Positions 5,592 through 13,654 of a DNA stretch of 15,625 nucleotides are shown one piece after another (within the stretch, counting starts at the first letter, position 1; each line of letters begins with the position of its first letter). The DNA lies in the NCBI GenBank assembly GCA_002372855.1, contig DFIZ01000055.1:203-15827 (forward strand), written 5' to 3'. Both the position numbers and the translations under genes were made by a program. The DNA is from Bacteroidales bacterium UBA3684 (lineage in GTDB: Bacteria > Bacteroidota > Bacteroidia > Bacteroidales > P3). The notes below the pieces were generated by a model. That model did no database searches, was not told the origin of the DNA, and saw nothing but the letters and a program-made list of their open reading frames with translations.

Positions 5592-5641
5592 TGTGAGTCG
5601 TCTTTAGCACTTAAAACTCACAGCTTAACGCTTAAAACTCA
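5592..5641 (+). repeat. Short direct repeat and weak hairpin before lpxK
   Basis: CTTAAAACTCA occurs at 5610-5620 and again at 5631-5641, with a degenerate copy between (GCTTAACG). TGTGAGT at 5592-5598 can pair with ACTCACA at 5616-5622. This fills the space between rubrerythrin and lpxK. No promoter box is evident, so lpxK may be read through from upstream. Confidence 0.5.
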
Positions 5642-5645
5642 ACTG

Positions 5646-6794
5646 ATGTCCTTCCGCAAGAACATATCCAAAATTCTCTTCCCGCTGACCTGCTGGTACG
5701 CGGTGGGGGTGCGCTTTCGCAATATGTTCTATGCCATGGACATCATCAAACAGGAGGCTCCCCACATCACCACCATCGGTGTGGGGAACCTTTCTACCGG
5801 CGGCACCGGCAAGACCCCCCATGTGGAGTACCTGCTGCGTCTGCTCGCCGACCGCTACCCCACGGCCATGCTGAGCCGTGGCTACAAGCGTAAAACCAAA
5901 GGCTACGTCGAAGACGACGGCAGCCACGACCCGGCCCTGCTGGGCGATGAGCCCGCTATGATTGCAACCAAGTTTCCCCAGGTGAAAGTGGCCGTCTGCG
6001 AGCAGCGTCTGGAAGGGGTGCAGCGCCTGATGGCACAACCCTCCACCCCGGAGAAAACGGATCTTCCGGAGAAACCGGAAAATCCGGAAAACCCGGAACC
6101 TCCGGAAAACCCCGCCATCCCCCAGCTCATCGTGCTCGACGATGTCTTCCAGCACCGTCGCATCAAGCCCAGCATCAACATTCTCCTCACCGAATACGGG
6201 CACCCCTACTACAACGACCACATCCTGCCCTACGGCGACCTGCGCGAATTCAAGAGCGCCCGCTTCCGCGCCAACATCGTCATCGTCACCAAATGCCCAC
6301 CGGTGCTCAACCCCGTCGAGCGCCACAACATTGCCCACGACCTGGCCTTGCAGAACTACCAGAAGATATTCTTCTCCTATCTCGTCTACGGCCGTCCCGC
6401 CACCCTCGACGGCCACGCCACCGACATCGACCTCGGCCGCATAGACAACGTGCTGGCCGTCACAGGCATTGCCCACCCCGATACCTTTGTCGCCGAGCTC
6501 CGCCAGCGCACCCGCACCCAGCACCTCGCTTTCGCCGACCACCACGACTTCTCCACCAGCGACATAGCCCGCATACGCAACGCCTTCGAGTCCATGCCGG
6601 GCACAAACAAAATCATTCTCACCACCGAGAAGGATGCCATGCGTCTGCACGGCAAGACCGGCAACCTGCCCGTCTACTACCTCCCCATCACGGTGGCTTT
6701 CCACAAAGAAAAAGACCTGGACTTCGACGCACTGATCGAATCCACCGTTCGCGAGAACATCTCGTTCCTCAGCAAACTCAGCATCTGGAGCTGA
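5646..6794 (+). CDS. lpxK: Tetraacyldisaccharide 4'-kinase (lipid A)
   Basis: LpxK is an inner-membrane-associated kinase that adds the 4'-phosphate to the lipid A disaccharide. The 382-residue product has the family features: an N-terminal hydrophobic segment (around residues 9-21), the P-loop GNLSTGGTGKTP (47-58), SRGYKRKTKGYV, GDEPAMIATKFP and LDDVFQHRRIKP, and near the C terminus TTEKDAMRL. Residues 135-155 are a run of seven three-residue units rich in Pro-Glu (PEK/PEN), encoded by seven 9-nt repeats. They sit in the loop between the EQRLEGVQRL and LIVLDD segments, where most LpxK proteins have no such insertion. The gene ends convergently with the minus-strand gene at 6862. Confidence 0.95.
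   Translation: MSFRKNISKILFPLTCWYAVGVRFRNMFYAMDIIKQEAPHITTIGVGNLSTGGTGKTPHVEYLLRLLADRYPTAMLSRGYKRKTKGYVEDDGSHDPALLGDEPAMIATKFPQVKVAVCEQRLEGVQRLMAQPSTPEKTDLPEKPENPENPEPPENPAIPQLIVLDDVFQHRRIKPSINILLTEYGHPYYNDHILPYGDLREFKSARFRANIVIVTKCPPVLNPVERHNIAHDLALQNYQKIFFSYLVYGRPATLDGHATDIDLGRIDNVLAVTGIAHPDTFVAELRQRTRTQHLAFADHHDFSTSDIARIRNAFESMPGTNKIILTTEKDAMRLHGKTGNLPVYYLPITVAFHKEKDLDFDALIESTVRENISFLSKLSIWS
6048..6110 (+). repeat. In-frame 9-nt repeat inside lpxK (7 units)
   Basis: Seven 9-nt units run from 6048 to 6110; six start CCGGA, for example CCGGAAAAC at 6084-6092 and 6102-6110, and the second (6057-6065) is degenerate. They encode PEK-TDL-PEK-PEN-PEN-PEP-PEN. Because the period is three codons, changes in unit number keep the frame. 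Confidence 0.85.
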
Positions 6795-6808
6795 CCAGAA
6801 CACATGGA

Positions 6809-6859
6809 GCGCGGGCTGCCAGCTCGCGAAAAATGGGACGCAGGCTGCCAGCCCGCGAA
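6809..6859. terminator. Repeated inverted-repeat element between convergent genes
   Basis: Two similar copies with the core GGCTGCCAGC lie at 6809-6830 and 6837-6859. CGCGGGCTG (6810-6818) is perfectly complementary to CAGCCCGCG (6849-6857), so the pair can fold into a GC-rich stem, and each copy is itself partly palindromic. Lying between lpxK (+) and the gene ending at 6862 (-), it probably ends transcription in both directions; it also resembles a dispersed repeat. Confidence 0.6.
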
Positions 6860-6861
6860 AT

Positions 6862-7926
6862 TCACTTCTTAATATAACTCAAGAAATCCAAATCAATGCT
6901 CAAACTCACAAAGGGCTTGAGCAGCCATGCCTTGGCCGTCACGTCGTCAATGCTCAGGCTGTTGCCGATGATGTCGCCGTTGTTGTATCCATCCTTAAGC
7001 ACCTGGTATTCGGCAATGTTCAATCCGAGGGTAAGGTAGAAGAAATCCACGAAACGGAAACTGGCGCCGACATAGAAATTCTTGAAAAGGTTGCTGCCGC
7101 CGAAGCCCACATAGACGCCGATATCGTAGGCGAAATCCTGGTCGAAACGGCGTATCTGGAGGCTGGTGCTGTCGGGACCAAGGGTGTGCTTCTGGTTGAA
7201 ATACTTGGTCAGGTCCCACAACATGACGGAGGCACCGGTGACGTAGTCGAACTCGATGTCGCCGGCATTGCGGTTGCTGATGTAGCGGTCGTAGGTGCCC
7301 GTCGTGGGACCGGCCTTGAGGCGTATCTCCCAGTCGGGGGTGCGGTAGAACCGCATGGCCACGCCCTGTATGGGGCGCACCTTCTTCTTGCGGTTGGTGG
7401 CCTGCGCCACACGCTCCTCGGCGGCACGGGCACGCTCGGCCAGATACTTGTTGGCCTCTTCTTTGCGCACATTTTCCAACTCGGCAATGCGGACAATGGT
7501 CCGCAGCGAGTCCACCATGTGGATGTAGTAGTTGCGCTCGGCCTCGAGCTTTTCCTTGTCCACGCCGTTGGCCGAAAGTATCTCGCGGTAGAACACTTCC
7601 TTCTCCTGCAGGGCCTTGAGGGCTGCCGTGTCTGCCTCGCGGCGGACGACGGTGTCGGTATGGTAGATGTGCAGGGTGTCGGTACGGTAGAGACGGAGGG
7701 TGTCGGTGCGGAGGATATAGACGGTGTCATGGACAGGCGACGCCGGCGTCGCCGCACGCGACAAAGCCCGCACCTCGAGAAGCTGCGGCGCAGCCTCCGA
7801 CGGTTCCCACTCGCCCGCTCCGGCATCGACAATGCTGTCGGCCACCGGAGCCACACGCAGGGTGTCCTGCGCCCGCAGCGGCAGGCACAGCAACAGGGGC
7901 AACGCTATGAGCAGCAGGCGTTTCAT
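6862..7926 (-). CDS. Exported coiled-coil and beta-barrel-like protein, function unknown
   Basis: A 354-residue protein with a clear signal peptide (residues 1-19, ending LRA before QDT). Residues 69-93 carry three 8-residue repeats of the type (I/L)xRTDTL, a pattern common in exported Bacteroidota proteins. Residues about 96-180 are charged and heptad-like ([30 protein letters not shown]), suggesting a coiled coil. From about 186 onward alternating aromatic and hydrophobic strands ([54 protein letters not shown]) suggest an outer-membrane beta-barrel or similar sheet. I do not recognise a family. The ATG overlaps the hisS stop by 4 nt (ATGA, 7923-7926), so it is co-transcribed and probably translationally coupled with hisS. 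Confidence 0.75.
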   Translation of the reverse strand: MKRLLLIALPLLLCLPLRAQDTLRVAPVADSIVDAGAGEWEPSEAAPQLLEVRALSRAATPASPVHDTVYILRTDTLRLYRTDTLHIYHTDTVVRREADTAALKALQEKEVFYREILSANGVDKEKLEAERNYYIHMVDSLRTIVRIAELENVRKEEANKYLAERARAAEERVAQATNRKKKVRPIQGVAMRFYRTPDWEIRLKAGPTTGTYDRYISNRNAGDIEFDYVTGASVMLWDLTKYFNQKHTLGPDSTSLQIRRFDQDFAYDIGVYVGFGGSNLFKNFYVGASFRFVDFFYLTLGLNIAEYQVLKDGYNNGDIIGNSLSIDDVTAKAWLLKPFVSLSIDLDFLSYIKK

Positions 7927-9275
7927 TTCAGTCGTTCAATCATTTGGTCCACCGTCAGGGTCTCCTGTGTGCCGGAGGTCATGTCCTTGAGGGTGACGGT
8001 GCCGTCGCGCAGCTCGCTCTCGCCCACGAAGGCCACGAACGGGAACCCCTTGCGGTTGGCGTAGTCCATCTGCTTCTTCATCTTGGCGGCGTCGGGATAG
8101 ACAAGCGTGGCAATGCCGGCGTCGCGCAGCTGATGGGCGCAGCGGATGCAGTGTTTGAGTTCCTCGGGGCCGAAGTTGACGAACATCACGCGAGCCGACT
8201 GGCCGAGGTCGGCGGGGAAGAGTTCGAGCTCGGTGAGCACGTCGTAGATGCGGTCGGCGCCGAACGAGATGCCCACGCCGCTGACGCCCGGCATGCCGAA
8301 GATGCCGGTCAGGTTGTCGTAGCGGCCGCCGCCGCAGATGCTGCCGATGCTGACATTCTTGGCCTTGACCTCGAAGATGGCTCCCGTGTAGTAGTTCAGG
8401 CCGCGGGCCAGGGTGAGGTCCAGCTCCACCTCGCACTCGAGGCTGAAGAGGCCGATGAGGTCGAACAGCTCGGTGGTCTCTTCGACGCCCTTGAGGCCCA
8501 CCTCGATGCCGGCGAAGAGCTCCCGCAGGCGGGCCAGCTTCTGGCGGGCGTCGCCCTGCAGGTCGAAGACGGGATTGAGCGCCTCGATCTGCTGCTCGCT
8601 GAGGCCGCGTTCGCGCAGCTCGCCGCGCACGTTGTCGAGGCCTATCTTGTCCAGCTTGTCGATGGCCACAGTGATGTCCACCAGCTTGTCCGGCGCACCG
8701 ATGAGCTCGGCGATGCCGGCCAGGATCTTGCGGTTGTTGATTTTCACCACCACGCCGATACCCAGACGGCGGAACACCTCGTCGATCATCTGCACCAGTT
8801 CCAGCTCGTTGAGCATCGAGTCGGACCCGATCATGTCGGCGTCGCACTGGTAGAACTCGCGGTAGCGGCCCTTCTGCGGCCGGTCGGCACGCCACACAGG
8901 CTGCAGCTGGTAGCGGCGGAAGGGCAGCTGCACCTGCTCGCGGTGCTGCACCACGAAACGGGCGAAGGGCACCGTGAGGTCATAGCGCAGGCCGCGCTCG
9001 CAAATCTGCGGCGCCACCTTGTGGTAGTCCTGCTGGAAGTCCACGCCGTCCATGAAGTCGCCGCTGTTCAAAACCTTGAAGAGCAGCTTGTCGCCCTCTT
9101 CGCCGTACTTGCCCATCAGGGTCGAGAGGTTCTCCAGCGACGGCGTCTCGATGGGTTCGAAGGCAAAAGCCTTGAAAACAGAGCGGATAGTGTCGAAAAT
9201 ATAGTTGCGGCGCGCCATCTCGACGGGCAGAAAGTCGCGCGTTCCCTTTGGTATAGAGCATTTAACTGTAGCCAT
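7923..9275 (-). CDS. hisS: Histidine-tRNA ligase
   Basis: A cytoplasmic class II aminoacyl-tRNA synthetase of 450 residues that charges tRNA-His. Visible features in order are PKGTRDFLP at the N terminus, motif 2 ([12 protein letters not shown] followed by [32 protein letters not shown]), the histidine-binding segments [12 protein letters not shown] and [12 protein letters not shown], motif 3 ([12 protein letters not shown]), and a C-terminal anticodon-binding domain from about residue 345. The start at 9275 ([11 protein letters not shown]) fits the family. An in-frame ATG at 9326 would cover the promoter and is rejected. The stop overlaps the next gene by 4 nt. Confidence 0.97.
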   Translation of the reverse strand: MATVKCSIPKGTRDFLPVEMARRNYIFDTIRSVFKAFAFEPIETPSLENLSTLMGKYGEEGDKLLFKVLNSGDFMDGVDFQQDYHKVAPQICERGLRYDLTVPFARFVVQHREQVQLPFRRYQLQPVWRADRPQKGRYREFYQCDADMIGSDSMLNELELVQMIDEVFRRLGIGVVVKINNRKILAGIAELIGAPDKLVDITVAIDKLDKIGLDNVRGELRERGLSEQQIEALNPVFDLQGDARQKLARLRELFAGIEVGLKGVEETTELFDLIGLFSLECEVELDLTLARGLNYYTGAIFEVKAKNVSIGSICGGGRYDNLTGIFGMPGVSGVGISFGADRIYDVLTELELFPADLGQSARVMFVNFGPEELKHCIRCAHQLRDAGIATLVYPDAAKMKKQMDYANRKGFPFVAFVGESELRDGTVTLKDMTSGTQETLTVDQMIERLK

Positions 9276-9296
9276 ATATTCACTTTTTTGAAACTG

Positions 9297-9327
9297 CAAA
9301 GATACGAAGAAACGACGATATGGCAAA
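9297..9327 (-). promoter_or_regulatory. hisS promoter
   Basis: On the minus strand TTTG (9327-9324) and TATCTTTG (9304-9297) are 19 nt apart, 21 nt before the hisS ATG. The spacing is identical to the rubredoxin promoter in this window. Confidence 0.8.
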
Positions 9328-9439
9328 ATTTAATTTTACACCCCTCCCCCACCCCGTCGAAAACCACCTCCGAAACGACTCGTTTTAACCAATTTTAACA
9401 GTTTTGCCAACTACCTATAAACCAGCTATCAAGTCCTAC

Positions 9440-9493
9440 GATGGTAGGAGTTGGTAAGGAGTTGGTAAGGCCTTGGTAAGGGGATGGTAAGTA
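9440..9493 (+). repeat. Tandem 11-nt array in the hisS-protease intergenic region
   Basis: Five units of the form GTTGGTAAGGN run from 9440 to 9493, the first one base short (GATGGTAGGA) and the next four exactly 11 nt. The array sits about 30 nt before the protease -7 box. The remainder of the divergent intergenic region (9328-9439) is AT-rich with a C-rich patch near 9341-9357 and shows no gene. Confidence 0.8.
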
Positions 9494-9524
9494 CATCTCT
9501 TTTTTCCATGTTGTGTTTTTTTCG

Positions 9525-9532
9525 TACCTTTG
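9525..9532 (+). promoter_or_regulatory. -7 element of the C25 protease promoter
   Basis: TACCTTTG at 9525-9532 fits the TAnnTTTG consensus, with a T-run near 9499-9505 in the -33 position. It lies 22 nt before the protease ATG, so the untranslated leader is very short. Confidence 0.65.
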
Positions 9533-9554
9533 CAGCGGGAATAACAAGGCAGAA

Positions 9555-12500
9555 ATGAAACTCGGGCAATATATCATACTGGCAGTGTGCCTTTTGTGCA
9601 CGCACATAGCGAGCGCGCAGACGAGCGCAAAGGCTCCTTTGACCCTCGAACCGCAGGGCGACAGCCTGCTGCGGGTTTCTTTCGCAATGCCGCAGCTGTC
9701 GTACCGCCACGACGAAGGCTTTCTCCACTTCGACCCCTCGATGGGGATGAACCTTGCCAACGGCACCCCCGGCCAACCGTCCCTGCCCACGCTAAGCACC
9801 CTGGTGCGCCTGCCCAAGGGCAGCACGCTGGAGGTGGCAGAACTGCGCACCAGCAACGAGCTCGAACTGGAACTTGCCCCCGAGGCGCCGCCGCTGGCAC
9901 CCATCACCCGGGCCTGGGCCAAGGACAGCGAGCGGCCACCCTACGAACCCGACGCCAAGACCTACGCCACCGACGCCTACGTGCGCAACGGCGAGGTGCT
10001 GGAGGTTGAAGACCTCGGCGCCATGGGCCGCTGGCAGCTGTTCCGCCTGACGGTGAGGCCCGTGGCCTACAACCCAGCAAAGGGGCGCCTGTCCCAATAC
10101 AACGCCCTGAGGGCCACGCTGAAAATGCACAAAGCGCCTGCCTCCGCCGACGGCAACATCCTGCTGGTGGTGGCACGGCCCGAATTCCAGGCAGGCCTGC
10201 AACCTTTCGTGCAGTGGAAACGCCAGGAGGGCTACAGCGTACGCGAACTCTACGTGACAACCCACCAGCGCGACAGCGTCAAAGCCGCCATACGTCCCTG
10301 GTTCGACAACGCAACGCCCCTCGCACCGGCGCCCTCGTACATCCTGCTGGTGGGCGACGCGGCACAAATCCAGTCCTTTATCGGCCAGACAAGCCTCGAA
10401 GGCGAAAGCCATACCACCGACCTCCCCTATGCCGACCACACGGGCGACTACCTGCCCGACGCCATGCTGGGCCGCTGGCCTGTGAACGACACCGCCGAGC
10501 TGCGCACCGTGGTGGAGAAGACGCTTCGATATGAGCAGTTTGCCGGCATCGACACCGCACAACTGGAACGGCTGATGCTGGTGGCGGGCAACGAGCAGGC
10601 CGGACAGGCCCTGCTGACGACCAACAGCCAGGTGGAATATGTGGGGCGCGAAGCCAAGCTGGCGCACCCCGAATTGGACACCGTCACCTACCGCAACCCC
10701 CAATCGGGAACCCTGCTGGACAGCATCAAGGCCGACATCGGCCGCGGTGCCTCCTTGCTCAACTACACAGCGCACTGCACCGTGGGCGGATGGACCTCGC
10801 CAGCCCTCAGCATCGGGCGCGTGGAAGAGGCCGGAGCCGACCAGCCCATGGTCTACGTCAACAACTGCTGCAAGAGCAACACCTTCAGCGGAACAGGCTT
10901 CGGCGAACAGCTGCTGCGGCTGCCCGTGGGCGGCGCCGTGGCCGTGATCGGGGCCACCAATTCGACACTGTGGAACGAAGACTATTTCTGGGCCGTGGGA
11001 CCCAAGTGGCCCATAGCCCCCGACAACGCCTACGACAGCCTCCTGCGGGGCGCCTTCGATGTCCTCGTGGGCAGCCATCCATCGGCCACCACCGTCGGCG
11101 AACTCCTGACGGCGGGCAATCTGGCCGTCACCGCCTTCGGCTCGGGATACAGCCGTTTCTACTGGGAAGTCTACTGCCTCCTCGGCGACCCCACGCTGCG
11201 CCCCTATATCGGCGTGCCCGCACGGACCACCCTGGGGCTCGCCAACGGTGCCTTCAACGGCCAGGACGTGCTCCATGTGGAAGGGACTCCCGGCGCCACC
11301 GTCACCGTCCTGCAGGGCGACAGCCTGCTGGGCGTCATCACCTTGAGCGGCAGCGGCACCGCCGCCATTCCCCTCTGCCGGACCCTCGACACCCTGCCCC
11401 TCATCCTCACAGCATCGGGAGCAGGCCTCAGACCCACGGTGGACACCGTCGAGGTGGACCGCTCGATAGCCCGCGGGGCCACGCTGCGCGAGGTCACTCC
11501 CGGCGACACAGCCGTTGCCTTTGCGGTGGAGAACACCGGCAGCACACCCCTCGACAGCCTGCATGCCCGCCTGGCACAAACCCCCGAAGACTCGTTGGCC
11601 GGGGCATGGATTGCTCCCGCCGACACAACAATATTCAACCTGCTGCCCGGCGAACGGCGCCTCCTCGCACTGCCGCTTCGGGTCGGCTCCACCGGAGCAC
11701 AGCCCCTGTGGCAAGGGCACCTGACGCTGGCCACCGCCGACCTCGGCGTGCTGTGCATGCTCGGGGTGCGCCAGACAGTGCCCACGGACTACCCCGTCCT
11801 CTCCCTGCGTGTGCTGGGAGCCAACGGGCGCGAAGCCAAACGGCTCGTTCCCGGCGGCACCTACACCCTTGCCGCCGCTGTCGAAGGCCACTACGACTCG
11901 CTGCGCCTCGCGGCCGTGTCGTTGCCCACCGGCGAACGGTTCGCCTCCGAAGACGACAACCTCGACTTCACCCTCGGCGACAGCCTCTGCGCCGTACACA
12001 TCGAGTCCACAGTCCATCTGGGCCACTGGCAAGGGCACCGCGACTTCTGGCTGGAAGCAGGCAACCGCACCGACGGCTTCGAGGACGGCCTTGAGCGCCA
12101 TCCCTGGCAGAACGACCTCCGCGCCACTTGGACCCTGGACAGCGCCACAAGCCATTCCGGCCGCTACAGCCTCCGCTCCGGAGCCATCGACGACGGACAG
12201 TCGACACAGATCTGCCTCGAGGTGGAGATGCTCCACCGCGACTCCATAGCCTACTGGGTGAAGACCTCGTGCGAAGCGCAGTACGACATGCTGACCCTCA
12301 TGGTCGACGGCCGCGCCTATACCCCCCAGGCCTGGGGCATCAGCGACTGGCGTCAGCGCGGCTTCGTCCTGGATGCCGGCCGCCACACCCTCTGCTGGCG
12401 CTACAGCAAGGATGCCGCCGGAAGCGACGGCGAAGACCGCGTCTGGATCGACGACATCCAGATTCCCCTCGCCGCCTGGGACAGCGCCACAGCCTGGCAC

Positions 12501-12776
12501 TGCCTGAGCCGGACCCTGGACATAGCCCCCCTGCCGACAGCCTGCGCCCTCAGCCTCAGCCCCAACCCGGCCACAGGCGAAGTGGCCATCGGCGGCAAGG
12601 CGGGAACCGTCGTATGCATCGCCGACGCCATGGGTCGCCCGTTGACAACCCTGACCCTCGACGGCACCACCCAGCACCTCTCCCTCGACGGATGGCCTAC
12701 AGGCATCTACTTCGTCCGCGCCACCAACCCCGACGGCATCGAAACGACAAAGAAACTAATCGTGATAAAGCAATAA
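9555..12776 (+). CDS. Gingipain-like C25 cysteine protease with T9SS sorting domain
   Basis: A 1073-residue secreted protease. It has a signal peptide (about 1-21), an N-terminal prodomain, a C25 catalytic domain (about 198-555), internal beta-sandwich-like regions, a cleaved-adhesin-type domain (about 841-975, from GFEDGLERHPW to DRVWIDDIQI), and a type IX sorting domain (about 997-1073, with LSPNPATGE and GIYFVRATN, ending KKLIVIKQ). The catalytic region resembles Lys-gingipain Kgp: His407 in NYTAHCTVGGW and Cys438/Cys439 in YVNNCCKSNTFSG, followed by a stretch like Kgp's GAYAYIG...WGEDYYWSVG (here GAVAVIGATNSTLWNEDYFWAVG). The usual His-Gly after TA is His-Cys here. The start at 9555 precedes the signal peptide directly; the in-frame ATG at 9513 would include the promoter. 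It ends 9 nt before the DUF4271 gene. Confidence 0.92.
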   Translation: MKLGQYIILAVCLLCTHIASAQTSAKAPLTLEPQGDSLLRVSFAMPQLSYRHDEGFLHFDPSMGMNLANGTPGQPSLPTLSTLVRLPKGSTLEVAELRTSNELELELAPEAPPLAPITRAWAKDSERPPYEPDAKTYATDAYVRNGEVLEVEDLGAMGRWQLFRLTVRPVAYNPAKGRLSQYNALRATLKMHKAPASADGNILLVVARPEFQAGLQPFVQWKRQEGYSVRELYVTTHQRDSVKAAIRPWFDNATPLAPAPSYILLVGDAAQIQSFIGQTSLEGESHTTDLPYADHTGDYLPDAMLGRWPVNDTAELRTVVEKTLRYEQFAGIDTAQLERLMLVAGNEQAGQALLTTNSQVEYVGREAKLAHPELDTVTYRNPQSGTLLDSIKADIGRGASLLNYTAHCTVGGWTSPALSIGRVEEAGADQPMVYVNNCCKSNTFSGTGFGEQLLRLPVGGAVAVIGATNSTLWNEDYFWAVGPKWPIAPDNAYDSLLRGAFDVLVGSHPSATTVGELLTAGNLAVTAFGSGYSRFYWEVYCLLGDPTLRPYIGVPARTTLGLANGAFNGQDVLHVEGTPGATVTVLQGDSLLGVITLSGSGTAAIPLCRTLDTLPLILTASGAGLRPTVDTVEVDRSIARGATLREVTPGDTAVAFAVENTGSTPLDSLHARLAQTPEDSLAGAWIAPADTTIFNLLPGERRLLALPLRVGSTGAQPLWQGHLTLATADLGVLCMLGVRQTVPTDYPVLSLRVLGANGREAKRLVPGGTYTLAAAVEGHYDSLRLAAVSLPTGERFASEDDNLDFTLGDSLCAVHIESTVHLGHWQGHRDFWLEAGNRTDGFEDGLERHPWQNDLRATWTLDSATSHSGRYSLRSGAIDDGQSTQICLEVEMLHRDSIAYWVKTSCEAQYDMLTLMVDGRAYTPQAWGISDWRQRGFVLDAGRHTLCWRYSKDAAGSDGEDRVWIDDIQIPLAAWDSATAWHCLSRTLDIAPLPTACALSLSPNPATGEVAIGGKAGTVVCIADAMGRPLTTLTLDGTTQHLSLDGWPTGIYFVRATNPDGIETTKKLIVIKQ

Positions 12777-12785
12777 CAAGACGAC

Positions 12786-13622
12786 ATGGCGGAACAACAC
12801 AGCGACACAATAGACTACACGGCGACGCCCTTTTGGCAATGGGACAGCGTGCCTCTCAGCGACGGCACGGTGCACCTCGACGTGCCCTACGATTCCATCT
12901 TCGCGCCCCGCGAGGCTCCGGACACCGTTTTCCGCACCTCGCTCTTCCAACGCCACTCGCTACAGGTGCAGCACACCTCCTCCTCCCCGCGCCCCGACGT
13001 CGGCGAGCCCGCCTGGACCTTCGTGGCCCTCGTGCTCCTCACCGGACTGATATGCCTCTACGGACGCCTGCGCAAAATCAAAGCCACAAGCCTGCTCAAA
13101 GCCCTGGTGGACCGCCACGCTATGGACCGCCTGGTGCGCGACTGCAACCTCAACCGCAGCATCATGATGCTCCCCATGGGACTGCTCCTTGTGGCAGCCC
13201 TCTGCCTGCCCATCCACCGCATGGCCATGGCGCATACAGGTGTGGCGGGATACCTCCTGCTGACTCTCGGCGTCAGCCTTCTCTACATGCTCCGCAACGG
13301 CATCATCCGCCTGCTGGGCAACACCTTCGAGAACAAAGCGGGCGTCGCCCTCTACATGACCAACAACTACCTCTACCACCTGATGGAGGCCTCCGTGACC
13401 ACCGTCATCCTCTACCCCTTCTTCTACCTCCCGGGCGCTCAGACGGCCATGCTCTACATCCTCGGCGGATTCATCGCCCTGGCCTTCGCAAGTCGCTTTG
13501 TACGAGGCGTGAAAGTTTTTTTAACACTTCAAAATAGCTCTAGTTTCTATCTTTTTTACTATCTTTGCACCGTCGAAATAATACCAATCTTAGTAATCAT
13601 AAAGTGGTTTATCGAACAATAG
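12786..13622 (+). CDS. DUF4271 membrane protein
   Basis: A 278-residue integral membrane protein with a soluble N-terminal region (1-75, with many Asp, Ser and Pro) and about six hydrophobic segments near 77-93, 127-143, 152-170, 203-217, 221-236 and 254-275. It matches the Bacteroidota family DUF4271 by layout and by its place directly before hemD; its function is unknown. It begins 9 nt after the protease stop and is probably co-transcribed with it. Its last 60 nt contain the hemD promoter box. Confidence 0.8.
   Translation: MAEQHSDTIDYTATPFWQWDSVPLSDGTVHLDVPYDSIFAPREAPDTVFRTSLFQRHSLQVQHTSSSPRPDVGEPAWTFVALVLLTGLICLYGRLRKIKATSLLKALVDRHAMDRLVRDCNLNRSIMMLPMGLLLVAALCLPIHRMAMAHTGVAGYLLLTLGVSLLYMLRNGIIRLLGNTFENKAGVALYMTNNYLYHLMEASVTTVILYPFFYLPGAQTAMLYILGGFIALAFASRFVRGVKVFLTLQNSSSFYLFYYLCTVEIIPILVIIKWFIEQ
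13560..13567 (+). promoter_or_regulatory. -7 element of the hemD promoter, inside the DUF4271 gene
   Basis: TATCTTTG at 13560-13567 is a perfect TAnnTTTG box lying 88 nt before the hemD start and within the coding end of DUF4271. Upstream is T-rich but without a clear TTTG at the 19-nt spacing. Confidence 0.6.
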
Positions 13623-13654
13623 AACAATAAGTTGAGACAATAGAACGCCAAGGC

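Noticed and set aside
7944..9398. Open frame of 484 codons antisense to hisS
   Set aside because: It mirrors hisS with low-complexity His/Ala/Glu/Leu content, typical of the opposite strand of a GC-rich gene.
9792..12677. Open frame of 961 codons antisense to the C25 protease
   Set aside because: Gly/Val/Ala/His-rich shadow of a GC-rich gene; no domain, signal peptide or promoter box is seen, and the plus strand has clear protease motifs.
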